Shown: positions 18,212 to 28,763 of the stretch, one piece after another | How the letters are laid out: each line of letters begins with the position of its first letter | How positions within the stretch are numbered: the stretch's first letter is position 1 | Source: Sphingomonas sp. BK235 | GTDB lineage: Bacteria; Pseudomonadota; Alphaproteobacteria; Sphingomonadales; Sphingomonadaceae | NCBI RefSeq assembly: GCF_004345855.1 | Contig: NZ_SLXN01000002.1 | Coordinates: forward strand, 434,001-498,000 | Length of the DNA: 64,000 nt | Direction: 5' to 3' | The notes under the pieces: model-generated | Seen by the model: the letters and a program-made list of their open reading frames with translations, nothing else | Database searches by the model: none | Told to the model about the DNA's origin: nothing | Position numbers and translations under genes: made by a program

Positions 18212-21163
18212 TCAGAATTCCAGCCGCGCCTCGCAATAGAGGACGCGGCCGCGCAGGTCGTAGCGGCTGGCGTCGAACGGGCGGCGGTCGATCAGCGCGA
18301 ACGGCGCCTTGGCATGGAAGATGTTGCGCCCGCCGACGCTGAACGTCGTCGCCGGGGAGAGGCGCCAGCGTGCCGTCAGGTCGTAGGTGGTGAGGCTGTG
18401 CACCGGCATGGGCCGGTCGATCTGTCCGTCGCTATCCTGATCGTTGAAATGCCCGTCCTCATAGGCCATCCCGTAATTGTTGATGTACGACGGCAAGTAA
18501 TGTGCGCTGAGCCGAACGAACCAGCGATGGCTGGTGACGTCGAGCGCCCCGTTGAGGCGGAAGCGATCGAGGCCGTTGGCGGTGCCGACCTGGGCACGCA
18601 GCACCCTCTGGTGGTAGGTATATTCCTGCCGCAGGACGCGCGACCAGGAGAGCGACGGCGTGATCGCGGCGACATGGGTGCGAACGGTGTAGCTGACGTC
18701 GACGTCGACCGATTCGCTGAGCGCTCTGCCGACGTTGATCGGCTTGAAATATTCGGCCTGGAGGAAGCCGCCCGCGTCGCGCACGAAGAACTCCTTCAGC
18801 CCATAATATTCCTTCGGCGGCAGCAGGTCGCGCAGATGGCTGGAGATGTCGATCTCGTCGCGGATCGTCGTCTTGTAATAGTCGACGTTCAGGATGAAGT
18901 GATTGAGCACGCCGGACGGCGCGATGTTCAGGCTCGCCTCATAGGTGCTCGACACCGAGGGGCGTAGCTGGGGGTTGGCAAGATAGGTTTTGGGGATCTC
19001 GCGACCGAAATCATAGTCCCAGTCCGGCGAGAGCGGATCGGCGAAGATGAACTCGCTGTCGGGTACGCCGGCGTGGATGTCATATAATTGGGTGAAGTCG
19101 GGCGGCGAGAAGGTCGAGCCCCACGAACCGCGCAGCGTCAATCCCTGCACCGGCGCCCAGGCGAGGCCCACGCCGGGGCTGATCCGCGCGAAGGTCGAGG
19201 TGCCGCGGATCAGCGTGCCGTGCTGCTCCGGCGGCACATGGTCGACCGTGCCGATCGGCCCGGTCGAATCGAATCGATCGTAGCGCGCCTTGAACGAGGC
19301 ATCGAGCGTGCTGACCAGTGGCACCGCCATCCGGGTGCCGACCAGCGGCACGCGCAGCTCGGCATAACCGGCGATCACGCGGCTGTTGACGTCCTCGCCG
19401 GTCTGAGCGCGGATGCGCTGGGCACGGACGCCATTGTCATAGGTCTCTGCCCCCAGCGACACCTGCACCAGCCCCGCCGGCAGGCGCAGCGGCGCGGCGG
19501 TGAACAGGACGTCCGCCGACGTCTGCCAGGAGATGTCGGACAGATAGGCCTGCGGCAGGAAGAAGGTGGAGAGCGGCGCGCCGCCGTGCTGCGTCCCGTC
19601 GTTGTTGAAGTTGAAGGCCAGCGCCGGATCGGGGCTGGTCAGCGCGGCGCATTGCCGAGCGACGACCTGCTCGATGTGCGGGGTGACCTTCTCACTCTGC
19701 ACCCCGACGCACGCGCCGGTGTCGCCGTTGATTTTGACGGCCTGCACCCAGCCGAGCTGGCTGCCGCGCGCGCGGTTCTGCGAGTAGGAAAAGTTGCCGG
19801 TGAGCTCGGTGTTCTTGCCGAGGTGATAGCTCAGCCCTGCGGTGACGCCGTCGGACTGGATCCAGGAGCGCGTGAAGCCGGGCCGCTGCCGACCATCCGC
19901 ATATTCCGCCGCCGGGAAGTAATAGACCGCCGCGCCGTAGTTCGTCGCGTCAGGCGGCAGATCGGCGCGGTGGACCGGACTATAGGCCTGCTCTGGCGGC
20001 AGGCCCTCAAGGACCAGTTTGTCCCAGGTCTCCGACAGATGGTAGTGCGATCGCGAACCTGCATAATCCAGCGTGAAGCGGAGCCGGTCGGTGATCGCCT
20101 GTTCCAGCCGCGCCGACAGGCCGTAGGTGCGGTTATACTCGGCCGCCTCGCGCGGGATGTTGAGGGCGATCGTGTCGTTGTCGACGCCGCCGAAGTCGTT
20201 CTTGGCGAGGGGCCAGGCACCTTTGCCGTGATATTGCAGGAAGTAGTTCACGGTGGTGGTGCCGTTCGGATGCCGGGTTTTCGGGGTGAGGTACTGGATG
20301 TTGATCGCGCCGGGTTGCGCGCTGTCGAGGCCGCTGCGGAAGTCGAGGTTCATCTTCGTTCGCCCGAGCGCGCTGAGCTGCTCGCGCGTGAAATAGCGGC
20401 GGTAATCGTGCGTGACATAGCCGATCCGGCGGTTGAGCACCGGGTCGGTGGTCGATACCGATCCGGTCAGCGTCAGCGAGCCGCCGCGCCACCCGGTCCC
20501 CGCCGTGAGGCTCGACTGCCGGTTGGCCGCGCCGCTGCTCGACGTTTCCAGCCGGCCGTTCGCCGAGAGGCCGTGATAATTCTTCTTGAGGATGATGTTG
20601 ACCACGCCGCCGAGCGCGTCCGCGCCATAGACCGCGCCGCTGCCGCCGAGGCTGATCTCGATCCGGTCGACCGCGGCGAGCGGGATCGTGTTGATGTTGA
20701 CGAAGCCTTCCTCGATCCCCGCCGCGCCCGCGACGCGGCGCCCGTTGACCAGCACCAGCGTGTTCCTGGTGCCGAGCCCGCGCAGGTTGACCCCCGCCAC
20801 GCCGAGCCCGCCGAGCGCGCCCTGATCGAACGCCACCTCGGTGCTGCTGCGATTGTTGAGGCCGGTGCCGACCGATGCCTGGTTCTGCGGTAGCGTGCGG
20901 AAGAAGTCCTGGAGATTGGAGACCCCCAGCGCCTGGATATCGTCCGCGCTGTAGATCTTGACGTCGGACGTGGGATCGATCCCGCTGAGCCGGGAGCCGG
21001 TGACCACCACGGTCTCGCTGTCGTCGCTGGGGCGCGCCGGCGTCGTCGGCGCCGGATCGGTGCGCGATGCCGCCGTGTCGACCGGCGTCTGCGCGACCGC
21101 GGTGGCCGGCAACAATGCCACGCCGATGAGAAGTAAAGCCTTACGCTTCCGTATGTTGACCAT
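18212..21163 (-). CDS. TonB-dependent outer-membrane receptor
   Basis: This is a 983-aa receptor. ATG 21163 follows a GGGGGG ribosome-binding stretch and starts a signal peptide (KALLLIGVALLPATAVAQ). The TonB box region is ETVVVTGSR, and the plug domain has DIQALGVSNLQDFFRTLP, NLRGLG, LVNGRR and GSGAVYGADALGGVVNI. The remaining ~750 residues form the 22-strand barrel, ending in aromatic Phe. It has no N-terminal carboxypeptidase-like or secretin/TonB short domain. It is divergent from an M16 peptidase gene, which suggests uptake of a peptide or protein fragment, though the ligand cannot be read from sequence. Confidence 0.93.
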   Translation of the reverse strand: MVNIRKRKALLLIGVALLPATAVAQTPVDTAASRTDPAPTTPARPSDDSETVVVTGSRLSGIDPTSDVKIYSADDIQALGVSNLQDFFRTLPQNQASVGTGLNNRSSTEVAFDQGALGGLGVAGVNLRGLGTRNTLVLVNGRRVAGAAGIEEGFVNINTIPLAAVDRIEISLGGSGAVYGADALGGVVNIILKKNYHGLSANGRLETSSSGAANRQSSLTAGTGWRGGSLTLTGSVSTTDPVLNRRIGYVTHDYRRYFTREQLSALGRTKMNLDFRSGLDSAQPGAINIQYLTPKTRHPNGTTTVNYFLQYHGKGAWPLAKNDFGGVDNDTIALNIPREAAEYNRTYGLSARLEQAITDRLRFTLDYAGSRSHYHLSETWDKLVLEGLPPEQAYSPVHRADLPPDATNYGAAVYYFPAAEYADGRQRPGFTRSWIQSDGVTAGLSYHLGKNTELTGNFSYSQNRARGSQLGWVQAVKINGDTGACVGVQSEKVTPHIEQVVARQCAALTSPDPALAFNFNNDGTQHGGAPLSTFFLPQAYLSDISWQTSADVLFTAAPLRLPAGLVQVSLGAETYDNGVRAQRIRAQTGEDVNSRVIAGYAELRVPLVGTRMAVPLVSTLDASFKARYDRFDSTGPIGTVDHVPPEQHGTLIRGTSTFARISPGVGLAWAPVQGLTLRGSWGSTFSPPDFTQLYDIHAGVPDSEFIFADPLSPDWDYDFGREIPKTYLANPQLRPSVSSTYEASLNIAPSGVLNHFILNVDYYKTTIRDEIDISSHLRDLLPPKEYYGLKEFFVRDAGGFLQAEYFKPINVGRALSESVDVDVSYTVRTHVAAITPSLSWSRVLRQEYTYHQRVLRAQVGTANGLDRFRLNGALDVTSHRWFVRLSAHYLPSYINNYGMAYEDGHFNDQDSDGQIDRPMPVHSLTTYDLTARWRLSPATTFSVGGRNIFHAKAPFALIDRRPFDASRYDLRGRVLYCEARLEF

Positions 21164-21201
21164 GAAACCCCCCTTTGTGTCCACCCGCGTTCGGGTCGGC
21201 T

Positions 21202-21218
21202 GGCCAATGAAATTGGCC
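21202..21218. promoter_or_regulatory. Perfect palindrome, candidate operator
   Basis: GGCCAAT (21202-21208), GAA, ATTGGCC (21212-21218) is a perfect 7+3+7 inverted repeat. It lies 39-55 nt upstream of the TonB-receptor start codon, inside the 256-bp divergent gap with the M16 gene. The position fits an operator controlling the receptor. No regulator gene is adjacent. Confidence 0.5.
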
Positions 21219-21419
21219 GCTGACCGTGCCGCGCGTGGTAGAGGAACTTATAGAGAGTAATAGGCCAGGACTGGGCGCCACAGCAGGGCGGCAGATAATC
21301 TTCTATTGTAAGTAGAAACTCTAACAGCCGGGCCGCGGTGATTGGGAAAGGCGCCGCTACAATCAGTCGACACGTCTCAAGGGCTCTCGCGAGGGCCTCG
21401 ACAACTGGCTGGTGGATCA

Positions 21420-24197
21420 ATGACCTGTAGAATATTGCGAGTGATGGCCGCAGCGATGGGCTGTATGGTGTCGACCCATGCGCTGGCGGCGGCGACGGCG
21501 GCGCCGCACCGGCCGCCCGCGGTCGCGCCGGACGAGGTGGAGCGGACGCGGCTGGTCTATGATCGGTTCACGCTGCCCAATGGCCTGACGGTGCTGGTCT
21601 ATACCGACCACACCGCGCCCAAGGTGCTCGTCTCGCTCACCTATCGCGTCGGCTCCAAGGACGAACCCGCGGGCAAGACCGGCTTCGCGCACCTGTTCGA
21701 GCACATGATGTTCCAGGAGACGGAGCATCGCAAAGGCGAGTATTTCACGCCCTTTCTCCAGAGCGGCGTCAGCAACATCAACGGCAACACGACGACCGAC
21801 CGGACGCGCTATTTCGAGCTGGTGCCGAAGCGCGCGCTCGACCTCGCGCTCTGGATGGAGAGCGACCGGATGCAATATCTGCCCGGCGCGATCGACACCG
21901 CGGCGCTCGACGGCCAGCGCGCGGTGGTCAAGAACGAGAAGCGGCAGACCGGCACGCCCGACAGCAACGCGCGCGCCGATGCGCTTCGCGCCGCTCTCTA
22001 CCCGTCGACCCACCCTTATGCGCATACGGTGATCGGCTCGATGCAGGATCTCGATGCCGCCAGCGTCGATGACGTGCGCACCTGGTTCGACACCTATTAT
22101 GGCGCGTCCAACGCGATCCTGCTGCTCGCGGGCGACATCGATCCGGCCGAGGCACGCGAGAAGGTGACGAAGTATTTCAAGGACGTCCGCCCCGGGCATC
22201 TGGTCCAGCAGATCAGCCGCTGGGTCCCGGTGCTCGACGAGCGCAAGGACCTCCACTTCTTCAGCAAGGGCGGTGGCAGCTCGTTCGCGCGGACCTGGCC
22301 GGTTCCGAGCGCGGACGAGCAGGACGGCGTGCTGCTCCAGGTTCTGCAGGAGACGATCACGGGCACGCCGCAATCGGCGCTCAATCGCGCGCTCGTCGAG
22401 AACGATGGGCCGGCGCGCGGCGTCTATGCCAGCTATAACGACGCCGCGCTCAACGGCACCTTCTCGATCGCGGTCGATCTGAAGCCCGGCGCCGATGCGG
22501 CCGACGCCGAGCGACGGCTCGACGCGGCGCTGGCGCAATTGAAGCAGACCGGGCCGGACGCCACGACGCTGCGCGAGAATCTCCACATCAAGGACAAATC
22601 GTTCCTCGCGGCGCTCGAGGATCCCGAATCGGTCGGGTCGATCCTCGAGGCGGGCGAACTGTCCCGCGGCGATCCGCTGCGCTTCCTCCAGACGCGCCGC
22701 TGGGAGAAAGAGGCCACCCCGCAGACGATCGCCGCGGCGGCGCGGCGCTGGCTCGATCGCCCTTATATCAACGAGCGCGACGACCCGGAGCCGACGACCA
22801 GCCCGGCGGTCGCCGGCTCGGTGGATCGCTCCGGGCTGCCCAAAGTACCGCCGGCGGTCGAGGTGCAGGAGCCCTTCGCGCCGATCGAGCGCGCTACGTT
22901 GTCCAACGGTGCGCAGCTGGTGGTGGTGCGCCGCCCGCGCGTGCCGATGGTATCGGTGTCGCTCGTCTTCGCCACCGGCAGCGCGATCGACCACCCCTAT
23001 CCGCGCGGGCTCGCCGCGCACACCTTCGGCAGCCTCTTCGAGGGCAGTCGCCGCTACGGCGAGTCGGCGATCGGCGGCCGGATGCGCGCGCTCGCCATCG
23101 CGCCGTCGAGCTCGAGCGATGAGCGGCAGAGCAAGATCAGCTTCAGCACCGACCATGCCGGCTTGAGCGAGGCGGTCGATTTCGTCACCGAGGTCCTGCG
23201 CGAGCCGATCTTCCCGCAGCGCAAGATCGACGAATTCCTGGTGGGCGTCGATCGCAGCTATGACGGCTTCGAGCGCGACTCGCGAAGCTGGCAGAGCGGG
23301 CTGTTCAGCCGCGCGCTGTGGGGGCCGGACCATTGGTATGGCCATATCCGCACGCGCGCCGAGGCCAAGCAGGTGACGCGCGACGCGCTGCTCGATTTCT
23401 ACGCGCACGAGGTCGCCCCCGCCAATCTCACCGCCTACTTCATCGGCGATGTCACGCTCGACGAAGCGCGTGCGCTGCTGGAACGCGGGCTGGGCGACTG
23501 GCACAAGGGGGTGAAGCCTGCGCCGACGATCGATGCGCCGCCCGCGCGACCGACCGGGGTGCGCGTGGTGCTGATCGATGTCCCCGGCGCCGAGCAGAGC
23601 CAGATCACCGCGGGGCGGCTGATCGGGCGGTGGGAGCCGCGGCACGCGCTGATCGAGCAGCTCGCCAATGGTGCGCTGGGCGGCAGCTTCTCCAGCCGGC
23701 TCAACATGAACCTGCGCGAGGACAAGGGGTGGAGCTACGGCTTCCACTCGGGGCTGGGTGCATCGCTCCGCTCGCAGCGCACCTTCACCCTCGGCGGCGC
23801 GGTGCAGACCGACAAGACGGTCGAGTCGATCCGCGAGATCCTGCGCGAGCTACACGATTACACCGACGCGCGGCCGATCACCGCCAAGGAGTTCGAGGAG
23901 CAGCGCACCGTCTACCTCGACTCGATCTCGTGGCAGCTCGTCTCGAACCTGGCCTATCAGATCATCATGGTCGACGCGCAGGATCGCGGCCTGCCGCTCG
24001 ACTATAGCGTCCACCTCGCACCCATCGTGCACAGCATCACCTTGCCCGAGGCGCAGGCGGTGGCGCGCGAGTCGTTCCGGGCGGACGATCTCGTCTGGTC
24101 GATCGCGGGAGACCTGCGCAAGATCGAGGCGGGCATCCGCGCGCTGAACCTCGGGCCGGTCGAGGTCCAGGACGGCTACGGCCACCGGCTTCGCTGA
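21420..24197 (+). CDS. M16 family metallopeptidase (two-domain pitrilysin type), exported
   Basis: This 925-aa zinc peptidase starts at ATG 21420, giving a signal peptide (MAAAMGCMVSTHALAAA). The inverted zinc motif is HLFEH (H91, E94, H95) and the distal ligand is Glu173 in VVKNEKR. The second M16 half (from ~500) lacks a zinc motif, having GLAAHTFGSLFEG in its place, so it is the structural partner domain as in single-chain PqqL-like enzymes. Export places it in the periplasm, where it would degrade peptides brought in by the divergently encoded TonB receptor. It ends in a strong stem-loop at 24212. Confidence 0.92.
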   Translation: MTCRILRVMAAAMGCMVSTHALAAATAAPHRPPAVAPDEVERTRLVYDRFTLPNGLTVLVYTDHTAPKVLVSLTYRVGSKDEPAGKTGFAHLFEHMMFQETEHRKGEYFTPFLQSGVSNINGNTTTDRTRYFELVPKRALDLALWMESDRMQYLPGAIDTAALDGQRAVVKNEKRQTGTPDSNARADALRAALYPSTHPYAHTVIGSMQDLDAASVDDVRTWFDTYYGASNAILLLAGDIDPAEAREKVTKYFKDVRPGHLVQQISRWVPVLDERKDLHFFSKGGGSSFARTWPVPSADEQDGVLLQVLQETITGTPQSALNRALVENDGPARGVYASYNDAALNGTFSIAVDLKPGADAADAERRLDAALAQLKQTGPDATTLRENLHIKDKSFLAALEDPESVGSILEAGELSRGDPLRFLQTRRWEKEATPQTIAAAARRWLDRPYINERDDPEPTTSPAVAGSVDRSGLPKVPPAVEVQEPFAPIERATLSNGAQLVVVRRPRVPMVSVSLVFATGSAIDHPYPRGLAAHTFGSLFEGSRRYGESAIGGRMRALAIAPSSSSDERQSKISFSTDHAGLSEAVDFVTEVLREPIFPQRKIDEFLVGVDRSYDGFERDSRSWQSGLFSRALWGPDHWYGHIRTRAEAKQVTRDALLDFYAHEVAPANLTAYFIGDVTLDEARALLERGLGDWHKGVKPAPTIDAPPARPTGVRVVLIDVPGAEQSQITAGRLIGRWEPRHALIEQLANGALGGSFSSRLNMNLREDKGWSYGFHSGLGASLRSQRTFTLGGAVQTDKTVESIREILRELHDYTDARPITAKEFEEQRTVYLDSISWQLVSNLAYQIIMVDAQDRGLPLDYSVHLAPIVHSITLPEAQAVARESFRADDLVWSIAGDLRKIEAGIRALNLGPVEVQDGYGHRLR

Positions 24198-24211
24198 GCC
24201 CCGAAACGCGA

Positions 24212-24243
24212 CCGGCGCCGCATCCGGGAGGATGCGGCGCCGG
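24212..24243. terminator. Stem-loop between convergent M16 peptidase and ctaD
   Basis: A perfect 14-bp stem, CCGGCGCCGCATCC / GGATGCGGCGCCGG, with a GGGA loop. It lies 14 nt after the M16 stop and 25 nt after the ctaD stop on the other strand, so it could end transcription in both directions. It has no T-tract. Confidence 0.65.
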
Positions 24244-24268
24244 CGATCGGGTCGGGTGAGGCGGTGCC

Positions 24269-25936
24269 TCAGTCGATCTTGGGCAAGGTCTCGAACTGGT
24301 GGAACGGCGGCGGGCTCGACAGCGTCCACTCCAGCGTGGTCGCGCCGGCACCCCAGGGATTGTCGGGCGCCTGCTTGCCCGCGACCAGCGACCAGATGAT
24401 GTTGACGAAGAAGATCACCATCCCCGCCGCCATGATCATATAGCCGATCGTCGCCACCTCGTTCCAATGCGCGAAGGCGTCGGGATAATCCGGGTAGCGC
24501 CGCGGCATCCCCTGCAACCCGAGGAAGTGCATCGGGAAGAACAGCAGGTTCACGCCGACGAAGAACACCCAGAAGTGCAGCTGCCCGAGCAGCTCCGAAT
24601 ACATCCGCCCGCTCATCTTCGGGAACCAGTAATAGAAGCCGGCGAACAGCGAGAACACCGCGCCGAGGCTGAGCACGTAGTGGAAGTGCGCCACGACGTA
24701 ATAAGTGTCCTGCATATAGTCGTCGACCCCGCCGTTGGCGAGCACCACGCCGGTCACGCCGCCGACGGTGAACATGAAGATGAAGCCGATCGCCCAGACC
24801 ATCGGCGTCGGGAACCGCAGCGAGCCGCCCCACATCGTCGCGATCCAGGAGAAGATCTTGATGCCGGTGGGCACCGCGATCACCATGGTCGCCGCGGTGA
24901 AGTACATCTTCACGTTGACGCTCATGCCGGTGGTGAACATGTGGTGCGCCCACACCACGAAGCCGACCACGCCGATCGCCACCATGGCATAGGCCATGCC
25001 GAGATAGCCGAACACCGGCTTGCGGCTGAAGGTGGCGATGATGTGGCTGATGATGCCGAAGCCCGGCAGGATCATGATGTACACTTCGGGGTGGCCGAAG
25101 AACCAGAACAGATGCTGGTACAGCACCGGGTCGCCGCCGCCGGCGGGATCGTAGAAGGTGGTGCCGAAATTGCGGTCGGTCAGCAGCATCGTGATCGCCG
25201 CGGCGAGCACCGGCAGCGCCAGCAGCAGCAGGAAGGCGGTGACCAGCACCGACCAGGCGAACAGCGGCATCTTGTGCAGCGTCATGCCCGGCGCGCGCAT
25301 GTTGAAGATCGTGGTGATGAAGTTGATCGCGCCGAGGATCGAGCTGACGCCCGCGAGGTGGAGCGACAGGATCGCCATGTCGACCGACGGCCCCGGCTCG
25401 CCATAGGTGGAGAGCGGGGCATAGACCGTCCAGCCCGTGCCCGCGCCGCCGAAGAAGGGCGAGGCCAGCAGCAAAGTGAACGCCGGGATGAGCAGCCAGA
25501 AGCTGATGTTGTTCATCCGCGGGAAGGCCATGTCGGGCGCGCCGATCATGATCGGCACGAACCAATTGCCGAAGCCGCCGATCATCGCGGGCATCACCAT
25601 GAAGAACACCATGATGAGCCCGTGCGCGGTGACCAGCACGTTCCACAGGTGAAGCGCCTGGTCGAAGCTCTGCTCGGTGCCGCCGTGGAGCATCGCCGCC
25701 CAGCCCGGCAGATACTGGATCCCCGGATGCATCAGCTCGGCGCGCATCAGCCCCGAGATCGCGCCGCCGATGATCCCCGCGGCGATCGCGAAGAGCAGGT
25801 AGAGCGTCCCGATGTCCTTGTGGTTGGTGGACATGAACCAGCGCGCGAAGAAGCCGGGCTTGTGGTCGGCGTGCGCGTCATGGTGGCCGTGATCGTGCGC
25901 CTGGAAGGCGGACGGGTGGAGCGCGGTGTCGGTCAT
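24269..25936 (-). CDS. ctaD: Cytochrome c oxidase subunit I
   Basis: This is the 555-aa catalytic subunit of an aa3-type haem-copper oxidase, with 12 transmembrane helices. Haem and CuB ligands are visible in [33 protein letters not shown] and VVAHFHYVL; the active-site Tyr is in HPEVY. The K/D-channel residues TGIKIFSW and the N of GGFGNW are present. The N-terminal tail is His-rich ([12 protein letters not shown]). ATG 25936 lies 4 nt after the ctaC stop. The usual downstream ctaB, ctaG and ctaE genes are missing here; the next gene is convergent. Confidence 0.97.
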   Translation of the reverse strand: MTDTALHPSAFQAHDHGHHDAHADHKPGFFARWFMSTNHKDIGTLYLLFAIAAGIIGGAISGLMRAELMHPGIQYLPGWAAMLHGGTEQSFDQALHLWNVLVTAHGLIMVFFMVMPAMIGGFGNWFVPIMIGAPDMAFPRMNNISFWLLIPAFTLLLASPFFGGAGTGWTVYAPLSTYGEPGPSVDMAILSLHLAGVSSILGAINFITTIFNMRAPGMTLHKMPLFAWSVLVTAFLLLLALPVLAAAITMLLTDRNFGTTFYDPAGGGDPVLYQHLFWFFGHPEVYIMILPGFGIISHIIATFSRKPVFGYLGMAYAMVAIGVVGFVVWAHHMFTTGMSVNVKMYFTAATMVIAVPTGIKIFSWIATMWGGSLRFPTPMVWAIGFIFMFTVGGVTGVVLANGGVDDYMQDTYYVVAHFHYVLSLGAVFSLFAGFYYWFPKMSGRMYSELLGQLHFWVFFVGVNLLFFPMHFLGLQGMPRRYPDYPDAFAHWNEVATIGYMIMAAGMVIFFVNIIWSLVAGKQAPDNPWGAGATTLEWTLSSPPPFHQFETLPKID

Positions 25937-25940
25937 CGTC

Positions 25941-27179
25941 TTAGCGTCCGGCTTCGCCGACGCCACCGGGGTTGCCGGTCGCGCCCTGCGGGGAAGGGGT
26001 GGGAGTATCGGTGCCGTTCTCGGTCGGGCCGGTGAGCGCGTTGCTCATCGCGGCCTCGTCCATCACCGCGGCCGAGCCGTCGGCGCCGGGCTGCGGGATC
26101 ACCTTGTCGGAGGGCTTGCCCGCGGCCGGCATCGAACCGCCCTTGGCGCGCACCCAGGCGGCGAACTGCGCCGGCGGCACCGCCTCCACCGCGATCGGCA
26201 TGAAGGCGTGGCGCGCGCCGCACAGCTCCGAGCACTGGCCGAAATAGAGGCCGGGCTTGTCGATGGTGAAGCTGGTCTCGTTGAGGCGGCCCGGGATCGC
26301 GTCGAGCTTGATCCAGAAGGCGGGGACCGCCCAGCTGTGGATCACGTCATTGGCGGTGGTGATCAGCCGGATCGGCACGCCCACCGGCAGCACGACGCGA
26401 TTGTCGGTGGCGAGCAGGCGCGGGCCGTCGGCGTCGCTGCGCGCACGCTCGCCCGCGGCGACCTGATTGCCTTCCTTGAGCATGTTGGCGGTGATCTCGA
26501 TCCCGCCGTGATCCGGGTACTGGTAGCTCCAGAACCATTGGTTGCCGATCGCCTTGAGCGTCACCGCGCCCGCCGGGGCGGGGCGGAACTGCGCCTGGAG
26601 CAGCCCGATCGAGGGCACCGCGATGGCGACCAGGATCAGCACCGGCGCGAGCGTCCACACCACCTCGATCGCGGTGTTGTGGCTGGTCTTGGAGGGAGTC
26701 GGGTTGCGGCTGGCGCGGAAGCGGATCACCACGAACACCAGCAGCGCCAGCACGAACAGCGAGATGATCGTGATCAGCGGGAACAGCACGCGATCGTGAA
26801 ACCAGTGCGCGCGCAGGCCATTCTTGGTGACCTGCGGCTGGATGTGGATCACGCCGTCGACCGGCTGGCCGATCTTGGGGCCGGTGCTGACGACGCGTGC
26901 GTCCATCGCGGGGGCGCCGTCCATCGCCAGCGCGGGGGCGGCGGGCGCGGCGTCGGCCTTCTGGACGGTGCCGCCCGCCGGGCCCTGATCGGCGTCGGCG
27001 GGGCGCAGCCCGCTCGGTGCGGCGGTCGCGGTGGTGGCGGGCGTCGTCGCGGCGGGGGCCGCCGGTGCGGCCTGCGCCGCGGCGCCGCTGCCGAGCACGA
27101 GGCCCAGCGCCAGCATCATCCCCGTCAGTCGGCCTCTGCGGCCTGCGCCGCGACCTGCCTTGAACCCGGTTGTCAGCAT
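25941..27179 (-). CDS. ctaC: Cytochrome c oxidase subunit II
   Basis: This 412-aa subunit carries the CuA electron-entry site in the periplasm. From ATG 27179 there is a signal sequence, an Ala/Pro/Thr-rich linker (about 38-95), two transmembrane helices (about 130-155 and 170-195) and a cupredoxin domain with [16 protein letters not shown] and the CuA loop [14 protein letters not shown]. The C-terminal ~50 residues are a low-complexity Pro/Gly/Thr tail not found in the core family. The mature length is well above the ~280 aa norm because of the linker and the tail. Confidence 0.95.
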   Translation of the reverse strand: MLTTGFKAGRGAGRRGRLTGMMLALGLVLGSGAAAQAAPAAPAATTPATTATAAPSGLRPADADQGPAGGTVQKADAAPAAPALAMDGAPAMDARVVSTGPKIGQPVDGVIHIQPQVTKNGLRAHWFHDRVLFPLITIISLFVLALLVFVVIRFRASRNPTPSKTSHNTAIEVVWTLAPVLILVAIAVPSIGLLQAQFRPAPAGAVTLKAIGNQWFWSYQYPDHGGIEITANMLKEGNQVAAGERARSDADGPRLLATDNRVVLPVGVPIRLITTANDVIHSWAVPAFWIKLDAIPGRLNETSFTIDKPGLYFGQCSELCGARHAFMPIAVEAVPPAQFAAWVRAKGGSMPAAGKPSDKVIPQPGADGSAAVMDEAAMSNALTGPTENGTDTPTPSPQGATGNPGGVGEAGR

Positions 27180-27428
27180 GTTGTGTTCTATACCCCTCTC
27201 TGGCGCACGCGTCAGCGGGCCGGGCAAACCTGCCCCTCCTGTTGTGCGTATAGCAGACCGCCCCCTCGCCTCAAGGCCCTGCGCGCCGCGGCGGCGGCGA
27301 CGGCGATGGCCGGGGGTGGGCAGGCGCGCGGCGGTGGTCGGCGCGCGGGTTTTCCGCGGGGCGGTGCGTTGCGCGCGGGCGCCCGCGCTCCTATGGCGCG
27401 CGAGAGGCGCGAGGAGGTGGAGGCGACG

Positions 27429-28013
27429 ATGACCGACGACGAGGTGCTGGCCGAATTCCGCGCCGCCGACGCGCTGCTCGAGGGGCATTTCATCCTCTCC
27501 TCCGGGCTGCGCAGCCCGCGCTATCTCCAGTGCGCGCGCGTGCTGATGGACCCGCGCCGCGGCGCGCGGCTGGCGGAGGCCTTGGCGGCGCGCCTCCCGG
27601 GCGAGCTGCGGCAGCGCATCGGCGCGGTGGTGTCGCCCGCGATGGGCGGGGTGATCGCGGGGCATGAGATGGCGCGCGCGCTCGGCGTCGAGGCGATGTT
27701 CGTCGAGCGGCCCACCGGCACGTTCGAGCTGCGCCGCGGCTTCCGCCTGGCGCCGGGGCAGGAGGTGCTGATGATGGAGGACGTGGTGACCACCGGCCTC
27801 TCCAGCCGCGAGGCGATCGCCGCCATCACCGCGGCGGGCGGGCGAGTCGTCGCCGGCGCCGCGCTGGTCGACCGGTCGAACGGCGCGGCGGACCTGGGCG
27901 TCCCCTTCTTCCCGCTGATCCGGCTCGACGTCCCCACCTATGACGCCGACGCGCTGCCGCCCGAGCTGGCGGCGATCCCGGCGATCAAGCCGGGCAGCCG
28001 GGCCGCCGCCTGA
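27429..28013 (+). CDS. pyrE: Orotate phosphoribosyltransferase
   Basis: This 194-aa enzyme transfers phosphoribose from PRPP to orotate in UMP synthesis. The PRPP loop is [11 protein letters not shown] (about 115-125). The N terminus has [20 protein letters not shown], typical of alphaproteobacterial PyrE. ATG 27429 with GGAGG 5 nt upstream decides the start; an upstream ATG at about 27393 is less likely. The stop overlaps pdxJ (TGATG). Confidence 0.95.
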   Translation: MTDDEVLAEFRAADALLEGHFILSSGLRSPRYLQCARVLMDPRRGARLAEALAARLPGELRQRIGAVVSPAMGGVIAGHEMARALGVEAMFVERPTGTFELRRGFRLAPGQEVLMMEDVVTTGLSSREAIAAITAAGGRVVAGAALVDRSNGAADLGVPFFPLIRLDVPTYDADALPPELAAIPAIKPGSRAAA

Positions 28014-28750
28014 TGGCTGCCGCGTCGTCAGCCTTGCGCCTCGGCGTCAACATCGACCACGTCGCCACGGTGCGCAACGCGCGCGGCGGTGCCTTCCCCG
28101 ATCCGGTCCGCGCCGCGCTGCTGGCGGCGGAGGCGGGGGCGGACGGCATCACCGCGCACCTGCGCGAGGACCGGCGCCACATCACCGACGACGATATCGC
28201 GCGGCTCTCCGCGGGTCTGGCGATCCCGCTCAACCTCGAGATGGCGGCGACGCCCGAGATGCTCGCGATCGCGCTGCGCCATCGCCCGCACGCCGCCTGC
28301 ATCGTCCCCGAGAAGCGCGAGGAGCGCACCACCGAGGGCGGGCTCGACGCCGCCGGGCAGCGTGCCGCGCTGGCGCCGATCGTCGCCGCGCTGCGCGACG
28401 CGGGGATACGCGTGTCGCTGTTCATCGAACCCGACCCGCGCCAGATCGAGGCCGCGCTCCAGCTCGGCGCGCCGGTGGTGGAGCTCCACACCGGCCGCTA
28501 CGCCGAGCTGGAGGGCGAGGCGCGTGCCGGGGAACTGCGCCGGCTGGCGGACGCGGCGGCGCTGGCGGCGAAGAACGGCATCGAGGTCCACGCCGGCCAC
28601 GGGCTGACCTACGACAATGTCGCGCCGATCGCGGCGATCCCGCAGCTGCGCGAGCTCAACATCGGGCATTTCCTGGTGGGCGAGGCGATCTTCGTCGGCC
28701 TCGACGCGAGCGTCCGCCGCATGCGCGACGCGATGGAGAGCGCGCGATGA
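28013..28750 (+). CDS. pdxJ: Pyridoxine 5'-phosphate synthase
   Basis: This 245-aa TIM barrel condenses 1-deoxyxylulose-5-phosphate with 3-amino-1-hydroxyacetone phosphate. Signatures: [60 protein letters not shown] and [11 protein letters not shown]. The start overlaps the pyrE stop by 1 nt, indicating translational coupling. It is followed by acpS, as in most proteobacteria. Confidence 0.96.
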   Translation: MAAASSALRLGVNIDHVATVRNARGGAFPDPVRAALLAAEAGADGITAHLREDRRHITDDDIARLSAGLAIPLNLEMAATPEMLAIALRHRPHAACIVPEKREERTTEGGLDAAGQRAALAPIVAALRDAGIRVSLFIEPDPRQIEAALQLGAPVVELHTGRYAELEGEARAGELRRLADAAALAAKNGIEVHAGHGLTYDNVAPIAAIPQLRELNIGHFLVGEAIFVGLDASVRRMRDAMESAR

Positions 28751-28763
28751 GGGGGAGGATCCT

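Noticed and set aside
21219..21419. Possible lasso-peptide or RiPP precursor between the TonB receptor and M16 peptidase
   Set aside because: No credible leader/core ORF with a ribosome-binding site; no cyclase or B protein nearby.
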